A stretch of 8,361 nt of DNA from an uncultured Gammaproteobacteria bacterium (GCA_937926265.1 CALAZS010000220.1:1-8361); one strand, 5' to 3'. Shown: positions 1-6,069, numbered from the stretch's first letter. The notes: generated from the letters alone by a model not told the origin. Made by a program: numbers and translations.

Positions 1-331
1 GTGTTGGTAGGCGTAAATTTAGCAGATATTTGAGTTAGGTGAAGCCCAGAATTCATTATTAGAAGAACAGTTCTGAATAGATTCAGGAGGGCTAATTAAT
101 ACTAAAGCAGTTACACAGAATTATTTACAGGCTCTCGAAAATTAAAAGGCAAATTAGTAGCTGACTTGGGCTGCAAAGATTGTGATTACAATAAATCCAT
201 TTGAAGTTTTTACCATTCTATTAAAATTTTTCATTCGTAACTGGTGACGGCTGACCGCTGGCCCCTGACCACTGATAAAACCATATTGTTTGGCAGTAAA
301 CCTTTTCGCAAAAATCGCTAGTATTTGCCTC
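1..331. other. Intergenic stretch with no intact gene; possible decayed gene end
   Basis: No intact reading frame with a believable start is present. Frame 1 is open for 10 codons from the window edge, ending Val-Asn-Leu-Ala-Asp-Ile before TGA at 31. Frame 2 then reads ELGEAQNSLLEEQF, TGA at 74-76, and continues to a stop at 143-145 with INTKAVTQNYLQALEN. Joined, these pieces faintly recall the last helix of TolC-family outer membrane factors, so this may be a broken 3' end. That is inference from a short pattern. An AGGAGGG at 84-90 resembles a Shine-Dalgarno but has no ATG, GTG or TTG start at useful distance. The rest is A+T-rich apart from a 7-bp tandem repeat, listed separately. A long minus-strand frame over 154-351 lacks any protein-like character. 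Confidence 0.5.
244..278. repeat. Degenerate 7-bp tandem repeat (CTGACCN)
   Basis: Five consecutive heptamers can be read: GTGACGG, CTGACCG, CTGGCCC, CTGACCA, CTGATAA. The consensus is CTGACCN and the two end units are most diverged. The block is G+C-rich inside an A+T-rich leader and lies about 50 bases upstream of the thioredoxin-like gene. It resembles the short tandemly repeated heptamers seen between genes in some bacteria. No function is implied by the sequence. Confidence 0.55.
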
Positions 332-724
332 ATGAAAAGGTTTTTAATCATTACATCAACAACGGTTTCGGTTCTTTTGTTGGGCTATTTGGTGCTTCAA
401 TTTATACCGACTCCCATTAGCAGTGATCTGTCTCTACTTAACGATGACAAGCCTGCGGTCGTGTTAGCCTATGAAAATTATTCACCATCGGGCGGTGAGG
501 CACTCATGCGATTGAAGAGAATGCGATCGGATTTTGAATCGAATATCAATTTCATTGTCGCTGACCTTGGCACACCACAGGGCCGTGCATTTGCCCTTAC
601 ATATGGAGCACATGACAGTCAGGCAGTTTTGCTTACAAAGAACCGACAGGTAGTGGCGGTGATGGGTTTAGAAACATCTGACCACGATTTTCAAGTAAAA
701 TTACGCCAGGTATTAGCCCGGTAG
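332..724 (+). CDS. Membrane-anchored thioredoxin-like protein lacking cysteines
   Basis: This is a 130-residue protein. Residues 1-3 (Met-Lys-Arg) and a hydrophobic helix at about 4-25 form an uncleaved signal anchor, which would place the rest in the periplasm. Residues 38-128 follow the thioredoxin layout: a first strand (AVVLAYENY), a helix with RLKRMRSDF, a second strand (INFIVADL), a paired strand (AVLLTKNRQVVAVMG) and a C-terminal helix ending in VLAR. Where thioredoxins have WCxxC, this one reads NYSPSGGEA, and there is no cysteine in the whole protein. It therefore cannot do thiol-disulfide exchange and may be a structural or binding relative. I chose ATG 332 because the anchor begins there; an in-frame TTG at 290 would add 14 residues before the anchor. 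Neither start has a clear Shine-Dalgarno. Fold assignment is by pattern only; the existence of the gene is fairly secure. Confidence 0.65.
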   Translation: MKRFLIITSTTVSVLLLGYLVLQFIPTPISSDLSLLNDDKPAVVLAYENYSPSGGEALMRLKRMRSDFESNINFIVADLGTPQGRAFALTYGAHDSQAVLLTKNRQVVAVMGLETSDHDFQVKLRQVLAR

Positions 725-759
725 CACTGAAAGCCCTATCGCGACCTTTACCCTCAAAG

Positions 760-784
760 GGTTATCGCTTCCAAGGTTATCGCT
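760..784. repeat. Short direct repeat GGTTATCGCT in the convergent gap
   Basis: GGTTATCGCT occurs at 760-769 and again at 775-784, a 15-base period, between the ends of the thioredoxin-like gene and the reductase gene. A small inverted repeat ACCCT-CAA-AGGGT (750-762) overlaps the first copy. There is no following T-tract, so I do not call it a terminator. Confidence 0.35.
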
Positions 785-874
785 GTAAGCAGTGTTTAAT
801 TAAGATTCCTTGTTTAGCTGTATCTTGTTAGCTGCATCGTATGATCGTTTTGAAAACCTAAAAGCATGACTGAA

Positions 875-1747
875 TCAGGCTGCATCCTCTTCACTGTTTT
901 GTTCCCAGTTGCCACGAGCTGCTATACGCTGGACAAAATCACGGAAGTCTGCAGGTTCACGCCCCAGTGCACGCTGCACGCCATCACTAATGTATGAGTT
1001 TCTCCCATCCAATACAGTTTCAAAAAGATAATTAAGTAACCAGGTAATGTCAGCGGGAGCACCTGAATCAATGATTGCCTGGTTAAAATCGGTTTTCGGT
1101 ATTTGTATAAATTGCACATTGTGGTTAATAACTTCAGAAATTTCCGCTGCCACTTCGGTAAACGTCATGAGACGAGGCCCGGTGACTTCATATATTTCGT
1201 AGGCGTGTCCTTCTTCGGTTAATGCGGCCACTGCAACATCGGCGATATCATTTATATCAATGAAAGGTTCCGGAACATCTGAAGCTGGTAAGGTAATAGC
1301 ACCTGCTTGCACCATTGAGAGAAATTCGCCTTCAGAGAAATTTTGCATGAACCAACTTGCCCGGACTATTGTCCACTCAACATCGGTTGCCTGAATAATT
1401 TGTTCACAAGCCTGGGCCTCCTGTTCTCCACGGCCCGATAATAACACCAGGCGCTTAACACCCTTTAATACGGCTAAATCAACAAAATTCTTAATCGCAT
1501 CTGTGGCGCCGGGTATGGCGAGGTCTGGTGCATAGCTGATGTAAGCGGCAGTGACGCCATCCAGAACATTTTCCCAATTGTTGGAATTGTTCCAGTCGAA
1601 TGATGGTGAGGCTGAACGTGATGTGATACGGGTTTCTATACCAAGCGACTGTAGACGCTCGGCGACACGACGGCCGGTTTTCCCGGTTCCACCGACTACC
1701 AGGGTGATCTCATTGGATTTCTGAACAGTATATGTAGTGTTATTCAT
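875..1747 (-). CDS. NmrA-like / atypical SDR NAD(P)-binding oxidoreductase
   Basis: This 290-residue protein has a Rossmann fold. The nucleotide-binding loop is GGTGKTG at residues 19-25, following the first strand ITLVV. Arg44 in the second-strand segment TRITSRS is placed to hold the NADP phosphate. Further family marks are VKRLVLLSGRG (97-107) and the WTIVRASWFMQNF segment (125-137), typical of NmrA/azoreductase-like SDRs. The classical Tyr-x-x-x-Lys catalytic pair of ordinary SDRs is not evident, as expected for atypical members. Length is normal for the family. The start is supported by CAGGAG (minus strand; AGGAG at 1754-1758), seven bases from ATG. It is a soluble cytoplasmic protein; members include quinone or NAD(P)H-sensing reductases, and the substrate cannot be read here. 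It is divergent from the AraC-type gene at 1951, a common pairing in Proteobacteria, so control by that regulator is likely. Confidence 0.88.
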   Translation of the reverse strand: MNNTTYTVQKSNEITLVVGGTGKTGRRVAERLQSLGIETRITSRSASPSFDWNNSNNWENVLDGVTAAYISYAPDLAIPGATDAIKNFVDLAVLKGVKRLVLLSGRGEQEAQACEQIIQATDVEWTIVRASWFMQNFSEGEFLSMVQAGAITLPASDVPEPFIDINDIADVAVAALTEEGHAYEIYEVTGPRLMTFTEVAAEISEVINHNVQFIQIPKTDFNQAIIDSGAPADITWLLNYLFETVLDGRNSYISDGVQRALGREPADFRDFVQRIAARGNWEQNSEEDAA

Positions 1748-1950
1748 GGCTATCTCCTGAAAAATTGTTTTTGATCACTTTCTCGACCAGCCGATGCATG
1801 GTCATTTGTTTCGAATTTGAGATTAGGAACGTCTCCGTATTCATCTGTTACTCAGTAGTGCTTTACTTACAAATAAAGGTAATTTACAAGTACCAGGATC
1901 ACCATTTCTGAAATACTCAGATTCATACGTATTCGTCTATAATTGGCCAA
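1748..1950. promoter_or_regulatory. Divergent regulatory region between reductase and AraC genes
   Basis: This 203-base gap must hold promoters for both genes. Two short motifs occur twice: CGTATTC(A/G)TCT at 1836-1846 and 1928-1938, and TACTCAG at 1849-1855 and 1914-1920. Their order is swapped between the two places. They are candidate AraC half-sites, the rightmost one touching the regulator's own -10 box, but the spacing is not the usual one helix turn, so this is weak. I found no convincing -35/-10 pair for the reductase gene. Confidence 0.35.
1938..1943 (+). promoter_or_regulatory. Perfect -10 box for the AraC gene, implying a leaderless mRNA
   Basis: TATAAT ends at 1943, so transcription would normally begin 6-8 bases later, at 1949-1951, which is the A of the ATG at 1951. 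No Shine-Dalgarno lies before that ATG; the intervening bases form the palindrome TTGGCCAA (1943-1950). The -35 position 17 bases upstream reads ACTCAG, far from TTGACA, which fits a promoter needing an activator. Confidence 0.45.
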
Positions 1951-2895
1951 ATGGATACATTGGGTGGATTATTGGATGCGCCACGTGCACGGGGTGCCTT
2001 TGCGCTACGAGCTGTTATGAATTCGCCGTGGTGTCTTAGGGATGTCGCAAATTCACCATTGACCCTAATTGCCGGAGTCACAGGAAAACTCTGGTTAACC
2101 CCAGATGATGGCGATGCTTTTCAGCTTGGCCCCGGGGACATCGCGGTGATTCGCACGCCAATGCATTACAATCTTTCAGACGAGGCGGGTTCAAACCCGC
2201 AGATTATTATTCACCCAGGGCAAAACTGTTGTGATTTAGAAGGGAACTCATTACATGATGCAATGATGCATGGCGTAAGAACCTGGGGTAATGATGCCGA
2301 AGGCTCTACCTTGTTTCTCATCGGTGCTTATGAACATCTTAGTGATATCAGCGATCGCCTGTTACGTGCTCTGCCTCCTGTCATCTCCTTGACTCATGAA
2401 GATTGGGAATCGCCACTGGTTGAATTGCTATGCGATGAGGTTATCAAAGATGAGCCTGGCCAGGCTGCTGTACTGGACCGGTTACTTGATTTACTGGTCA
2501 CGGCGGTACTTAAAGCCTGGTTTGCGCAACAGGATACGAGCCGTCCGGAGTGGTGGCGATACCAGGGTGACCGCATTGTTGAGCGTGCCTTAAAGATTAT
2601 GCATGACAATCCTGCCCATCGCTGGACACTGGAAAGCCTTGCTGCAGAATCTGGTGCATCACGTGCATCATTATCAAGGCGTTTTCAGGCACTGGTTGGT
2701 GAAGCTCCTATGACTTTTCTAAAAAACTGGCGTATGGCCTTGGCAGCTGATTTGTTATCTCATCCTGATGAGACGGTTGGGACTGTGGCCGAGAAGGTAG
2801 GATATGCAACGCCCTATGCATTTAGCGCCGCATTCAAGCGAGTGCGTGGTATAAGCCCAAATGATCATCGTAAAGCTGTAAATTTGTCTTCTTGA
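1951..2895 (+). CDS. AraC-family transcriptional regulator with Cupin_6 sensor domain
   Basis: This 314-residue protein is a one-component DNA-binding regulator. Residues 1-190 match the Cupin_6 (AraC-binding-like) domain: the opening MDTLGGLLDAPRARGAF, the LGPGDIAVIRTP turn near residue 60, and the later segments HPGQNCCDLEGN and LLRALPPV. Residues about 213-308 are the double helix-turn-helix: first unit WTLESLAAESGASRASLSRRF, second unit VGYATPYAFSAAFKRVRGISP, with the AFSAAFKR core nearly identical to the family consensus. The family-typical N-terminus supports ATG 1951 even though no Shine-Dalgarno precedes it. Members often sit back to back with a reductase or dehydrogenase gene and regulate it; here the NmrA-like gene is that neighbour. 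The effector is unknown. The paired cysteines in the cupin region could sense redox state or metal, but that is speculation. Confidence 0.93.
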   Translation: MDTLGGLLDAPRARGAFALRAVMNSPWCLRDVANSPLTLIAGVTGKLWLTPDDGDAFQLGPGDIAVIRTPMHYNLSDEAGSNPQIIIHPGQNCCDLEGNSLHDAMMHGVRTWGNDAEGSTLFLIGAYEHLSDISDRLLRALPPVISLTHEDWESPLVELLCDEVIKDEPGQAAVLDRLLDLLVTAVLKAWFAQQDTSRPEWWRYQGDRIVERALKIMHDNPAHRWTLESLAAESGASRASLSRRFQALVGEAPMTFLKNWRMALAADLLSHPDETVGTVAEKVGYATPYAFSAAFKRVRGISPNDHRKAVNLSS

Positions 2896-2898
2896 ACA

Positions 2899-2933
2899 TG
2901 TTCAGCTTTTGTTCAGTTATAACCCACTAATAT
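2899..2933 (+). promoter_or_regulatory. Tandem direct-repeat operator plus -10 box (OmpR/PhoB-type layout)
   Basis: TGTTCAG occurs at 2899-2905 and again at 2910-2916, an exact 11-base period (one helix turn). A -10-like TAATAT follows at 2928-2933, with 11 bases between. There is no good -35 box; the second repeat sits in its place. This is the usual geometry for activation by OmpR/PhoB-family response regulators. The first copy overlaps a perfect palindrome GAACATGTTC (2894-2903), which also overlaps the AraC gene's stop codon. The regulator itself is not in the window. Confidence 0.5.
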
Positions 2934-2965
2934 TTTGACGAAGATTTCTATTTAAGGATTAAAAA

Positions 2966-3157
2966 ATAAAAAAATCTCTCATTCTGCCACTAGCTACATT
3001 ACTTATTGTCACATTCAGTGCTTCTTCATTTTTGGCGAGTCTCCCAGAAGGCAAGGGCTGGAAGGCTAATAAAGAACAGAAAAAGTACAAATAAGAGATG
3101 CGCAAGAAAGAACGGCAATATGAACGGGAAGAGGCAAAAAGATGGCGGGAAAGATAA
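2966..3157 (+). pseudogene. Small secreted, charge-rich protein gene, probably inactivated
   Basis: A frame beginning at ATA 2966 reads IKKSLILPLATLLIVTFSAS and on to SSFLASLPEG, a clear signal-peptide shape: two lysines, a long hydrophobic core, then small residues. It continues into a Lys/Glu-rich stretch (KGWKANKEQKKYK), hits TAA at 3092-3094, and resumes in the same frame with EMRKKERQYEREEAKRWRER before TAA TGA at 3155-3160. AAGGA at 2954-2958 lies seven bases before the ATA, exactly where a start codon should be. ATG to ATA and, for example, CAA to TAA would both be single G:C to A:T transitions. I infer a dead gene of 63 codons. Alternatives are translation from a rare ATA start of a 42-residue peptide, or sequencing error. 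I do not recognise the family. The promoter ahead still looks intact. Confidence 0.5.
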
Positions 3158-3184
3158 TGAAAATTTTAGGGAGGCTAGCGGTAA

Positions 3185-5029
3185 CTAATTGTTTTCAGTT
3201 TCCAGTTTTTCAGTTTCATCTGGATCGGTTTTTTTCAGAATCACCGGGTTATCGTGAAAATTCAATGGGCATTCAGCCGGGCAGTTTTTTTTACATTGGT
3301 TGTTATCAATGATGTTCTGCCAGCAATACCTGAGTCCTTTTGTCCGCGTTCGAAATTGCGTCTTGTTACCTAGCATCTCAGTCAGGTGCATTCGGTTGAA
3401 CATATGCACCAAGGACATTTTGGCGCGGGAGAAGACCAATTCAATTCCCATCTTGTTAAGACGCACAATAAGGTCATGTAGCATTTCCTCACCGGTTGCA
3501 TCAATCTCGTTGATGCCTTCTGCATCGATCAACAGATATTTCAGGTTTGGACTGGCTGACAGCCTTTCCAGCACCTTGGCCTCAAAATAACCGGCATTGG
3601 CAAAATACAAGGGACCGTCAAAGCGGATAACGGTGATATGTTCACAGGTTTTCAGGATATGGGCCTGGGCATCGCGCAAAGTATCATCTGCATGACGGGA
3701 CAAGACAGCCATATGCGGTCTTCGACTGCGCCATACATACAGACCGAGAGAAAGCATGACACCGATTAGCATGCCTTTGTCCAGGTGTGGTGCCATTAGA
3801 ATCGTCAGGAAAAACGTGATAACCGATACGATGGCATCGTGAGGTTGCACATCCCACTCGTGCTTGATTGGTTTTAATTTAATCAGTTTTATAACCGCTA
3901 CTATGATAACGGCAGCCAACGTAGCTTGTGGCAAGTGATATAGCAGTGGTGTGAAGAAGATCAGGGTAATACCCACAATAGCGCCGGTGACAACAGAAGA
4001 GAAGCCGGTAATGGCACCATTGTTAAAGTTTACCGCCGAGCGTGAGAAGGATCCTGATACCGGGTATCCCTGCGACAGGGAAGAGATGACATTCGATACG
4101 CCCTGGCCGAAGAGTTCCTGATTGGCATTCAGTCGTTGCTTGGTACGAATCGCCATGGCTTTTGCTACTGAAATGGCTTCCATAAAACCAACCAGAGAAA
4201 TGACAAACGCGGTACTGATTAGCTGGGTGAGAACATTCCAGTCGATCTGAGGTAATGAAAAGTCGGGCAGGCCGGCCGGAATCGAGCCTACAATAGCTCC
4301 GCCTTCCTCGTTGTAGTTCAGCATATAGGATAATACCGTGGTAAAAACAACGGCAACCAGGACACCGGGTACACGAGGATAAAGACGACCGAGAACACCG
4401 AGAATCAAGAAAGTGATGGCAGCCATCATCACCGTTGGCCAGTGTGGTTGTTCAAGTATCGCTGATAAAACCCGCCAGATATTTTCAAGGTAGTACTCTG
4501 ACCGCTCAATATCAATGCCAAAAAGTTTACTGAGTTGCGACGTGGCAATAATCAATGCAGCGGCATTGGTAAAACCCAGGACAACCGGGTGAGAGAGAAA
4601 ATCAACCAGTTCGCCGAGCCGGAAAACCCCCAGGGCTATCTGGAAGATACCCACCATAGCCGCAAGCATGATGGCGTACGCGATAAAACCTTCTGTGCCT
4701 GCACTGGCAAGAGGCTCCAGTGAAGCAGCTGTTAACAGTGAAACGACAGCAACCGGGCCAGTTTGCAATTGCCGTGATGAACCCATGAGAGCTGCGATGA
4801 TTGGAGGCAGGAAGGAGGCGTAAAGTCCGTAGTAGGGCGGCAGGCCTGCCAGTTGCGCATAAGCCATGGATTGAGGGATCAGTACCATTGCGACAGTAAT
4901 GCCTGCCAATATGTCTGTTCTGAGAACTTTGGTGTCCTTGAGTTCTCCAATCCATCCACGAAATGGGACAAGCATATTGGCCAACCCACGAATGAATCGA
5001 GACGATGCCTGTTGAAAGGTTTTATTCAT
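3185..5029 (-). CDS. SulP family anion transporter with C-terminal STAS domain
   Basis: This 614-residue inner-membrane transporter has the SulP signature PQSMAYAQLAGLPPYYGLY at residues 52-70, the GPVAVVSLL helix (91-99), the TM8 segment GFMEAISVAKAMA with Glu284, and the conserved block from NQELFGQG (303-310) through GYPVSGSFSRSAVN (321-334). Hydrophobic segments fill about 40-435. A STAS domain covers about 460-560, with the loop EIDATG (509-513) in the place of the regulatory Asp-Ser/Thr site. Family members move sulfate, bicarbonate or dicarboxylates, and the sequence does not decide which. After the STAS domain comes a roughly 50-residue tail with Cys569, Cys579, Cys583 and Cys587, which is unusual, and then an acidic end. 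The start has only a weak AGG five bases upstream, but no better one exists before the first helix. It is a single gene, convergent with the pseudogene and divergent from the gene at 5180. Confidence 0.94.
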   Translation of the reverse strand: MNKTFQQASSRFIRGLANMLVPFRGWIGELKDTKVLRTDILAGITVAMVLIPQSMAYAQLAGLPPYYGLYASFLPPIIAALMGSSRQLQTGPVAVVSLLTAASLEPLASAGTEGFIAYAIMLAAMVGIFQIALGVFRLGELVDFLSHPVVLGFTNAAALIIATSQLSKLFGIDIERSEYYLENIWRVLSAILEQPHWPTVMMAAITFLILGVLGRLYPRVPGVLVAVVFTTVLSYMLNYNEEGGAIVGSIPAGLPDFSLPQIDWNVLTQLISTAFVISLVGFMEAISVAKAMAIRTKQRLNANQELFGQGVSNVISSLSQGYPVSGSFSRSAVNFNNGAITGFSSVVTGAIVGITLIFFTPLLYHLPQATLAAVIIVAVIKLIKLKPIKHEWDVQPHDAIVSVITFFLTILMAPHLDKGMLIGVMLSLGLYVWRSRRPHMAVLSRHADDTLRDAQAHILKTCEHITVIRFDGPLYFANAGYFEAKVLERLSASPNLKYLLIDAEGINEIDATGEEMLHDLIVRLNKMGIELVFSRAKMSLVHMFNRMHLTEMLGNKTQFRTRTKGLRYCWQNIIDNNQCKKNCPAECPLNFHDNPVILKKTDPDETEKLETENN

Positions 5030-5119
5030 AGTACCTGTTGTTATTTTTGTGTGCTTTTAAGGTAACTGCTTGGAAAATCTTAATTATTTATAACACAAGT
5101 TGTAAGCGAACTGGATGTA

Positions 5120-5149
5120 TTGTTTGGATAATATCGCATTGTCTATAAT
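5120..5149 (+). promoter_or_regulatory. Sigma70-like promoter for the membrane miniprotein
   Basis: TTGTTT (5120-5125), an 18-base spacer, then a perfect TATAAT (5144-5149). Transcription would start near 5156, leaving a leader of about 24 bases. GGATGA at 5167-5172 is a plausible Shine-Dalgarno for ATG 5180. Confidence 0.55.
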
Positions 5150-5179
5150 GGATAAAAACCTGTTTTGGATGAATTGTAA

Positions 5180-5374
5180 ATGAAGATAAATACCTGGATG
5201 TGGGGCTGGATAGTTTTTCTGGCTTTATGGGTTGGTGGACTTAATGCTTTGGTTTCAGGTCAGGATCTTAATGGCTTTGTTTATTTTGCAATGTGGGGTC
5301 CGCCATTTTTCTTGTTAGTCATGGGATATGCAATTGCCTATATCAGGCGCGGCCCTCCCAACTCTGGGGATTGA
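5180..5374 (+). CDS. Small two-helix membrane protein, function unknown
   Basis: This is a 64-residue protein. Two hydrophobic segments are visible, at about 7-26 (MWGWIVFLALWVGGLNALV) and about 33-54 (VYFAMWGPPFFLLVMGYAIAYI). They are joined by the polar turn SGQDLNG and followed by a positive RRGPPNSGD tail, so the C-terminus is predicted to be cytoplasmic and both ends lie on the same side. It is rich in Trp and Gly. A good promoter and a plausible Shine-Dalgarno precede it, which supports a real gene despite its size. I do not recognise the family. It is divergent from the SulP gene across a 150-base gap and separated from the PilZ gene by 196 bases, so neither neighbour clearly shares its transcript. 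Confidence 0.7.
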   Translation: MKINTWMWGWIVFLALWVGGLNALVSGQDLNGFVYFAMWGPPFFLLVMGYAIAYIRRGPPNSGD

Positions 5375-5570
5375 ATTACAGCGGTGATCAGTTTTGCGTA
5401 AATGAAGCAAACAGACTTGTGATTCCCCTGATTCCTCTTATTCCTAATCTAGGCAACTTTAAGATTTTAGTTCTCTTACTTGATTGATAATTATCAATAT
5501 CAGGCTATATTTCAAGTTGTAACAAGAATGTAATATAACATTAATATTTAACTTTATTCTTATTTAGCCA
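5375..5570. other. Non-coding gap upstream of the PilZ gene
   Basis: No gene is supported here. The gap holds a three-unit 9-bp repeat at 5421-5447 (GATTCCCCT, GATTCCTCT, TATTCCTAA) and a 16-base palindrome, listed separately. It also has an A+T-rich run before the PilZ start in which several weak -10-like boxes (TAATAT at 5531-5536 and 5542-5547) occur without a good -35 partner. No terminator for the gene ending at 5374 is obvious. Confidence 0.5.
5483..5501 (-). promoter_or_regulatory. Fur-box-like palindrome
   Basis: ATTGATAATTATCAAT (5483-5498) is a perfect 16-base palindrome. Read on the minus strand, 5501 down to 5483 gives a 19-mer matching 14 of 19 positions of the classical Fur consensus by hand alignment. 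It lies about 70 bases before the PilZ start. A+T-rich palindromes also arise by chance, so an iron-control role is only a suggestion. Confidence 0.35.
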
Positions 5571-6044
5571 ATGAATGATAAACGCCACCATTACAGAACC
5601 AGTTGCAGAATATCTGCATGTCTAGAGCAGCGTGGCCTTTTTAGTTCTAAAAAAAACTTTCAAACCAGTGATATTGGAATGAAGGGAATATTTATAAAAG
5701 ATATTCCTGAGTTACCTGTTGGTTCTAAAAAAGTCATTAGTATTCATGATAATGCAGGCGCTCCATTAAGGCTCAATGCGCATGTTGCGCATGTATCAGA
5801 TGATGGCGTCGGCTTTACCTTCTTTCAACCTCAGATTGAAGATTGTTTGCGACTAAAACATTTGGTTAAACCGTTCTGGAATAGAGTGGATTTTCTTGAA
5901 GGTTTGATTTTAATAATGAGGTATTCACATCCTTCAAAAGAATTAAAAGATATTCTAAAGCTAACTCGATTGCTTGAGACAGACTCTTCCGGGCTTTTTG
6001 CTCGAGCGCCTCATTCAGCTTCAAAGTGTCACTTTATTCATTAG
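5571..6044 (+). CDS. PilZ-domain protein, likely cyclic di-GMP receptor
   Basis: This 157-residue protein carries the two PilZ binding marks. RHHYR at residues 5-9 is the RxxxR motif that holds the guanine bases. DIGMKG at 34-39 corresponds to the (D/N)xSxxG motif, with Gly in place of the usual Ser, a variation seen in other PilZ proteins. The strands LRLNAHVAHV (66-75) and GVGFTF (79-84) complete the beta barrel by about residue 88. Residues 89-157 form a second, mostly helical region of unknown kind. No signal peptide or membrane segment is present, so it should be cytoplasmic. The start is fixed by the RxxxR motif, which needs ATG 5571, although no Shine-Dalgarno precedes it. It would sense cyclic di-GMP and pass the signal to a partner controlling motility, attachment or polymer export. 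The gene at 6070 follows after 25 bases and is probably co-transcribed. Confidence 0.85.
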   Translation: MNDKRHHYRTSCRISACLEQRGLFSSKKNFQTSDIGMKGIFIKDIPELPVGSKKVISIHDNAGAPLRLNAHVAHVSDDGVGFTFFQPQIEDCLRLKHLVKPFWNRVDFLEGLILIMRYSHPSKELKDILKLTRLLETDSSGLFARAPHSASKCHFIH

Positions 6045-6069
6045 CGATAAAGAATAACAAGGAGGAAAC

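Noticed and set aside
154..351. Minus-strand open frame of 65 codons
   Set aside because: It overlaps the signal anchor of the forward gene and the heptamer repeat, has no Shine-Dalgarno and no protein-like pattern.
750..785. Candidate intrinsic terminator between the thioredoxin-like and reductase genes
   Set aside because: The stem is only five base pairs and no T-tract follows on either strand.
3006..3188. Plus-strand open frame starting at TTG 3006
   Set aside because: It is out of frame with the signal-peptide frame at 2966, starts inside it, and reads as basic low-complexity sequence; the 2966 frame explains the region better.
3285..3292. Run of eight T bases in the SulP tail as a phase-variation tract
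   Set aside because: Eight is short for slippage control in this kind of organism, and a shift there would only alter the last few dozen residues.
4602..4955. 117-codon minus-strand frame inside the SulP gene
   Set aside because: It is an alternative frame of strongly conserved SulP helices and shows no domain of its own.
5293..5487. Plus-strand frame overlapping the miniprotein gene end, with Ile-Pro-Leu repeats
   Set aside because: It starts inside the miniprotein gene without a Shine-Dalgarno; the repeats come from a 9-bp DNA repeat.
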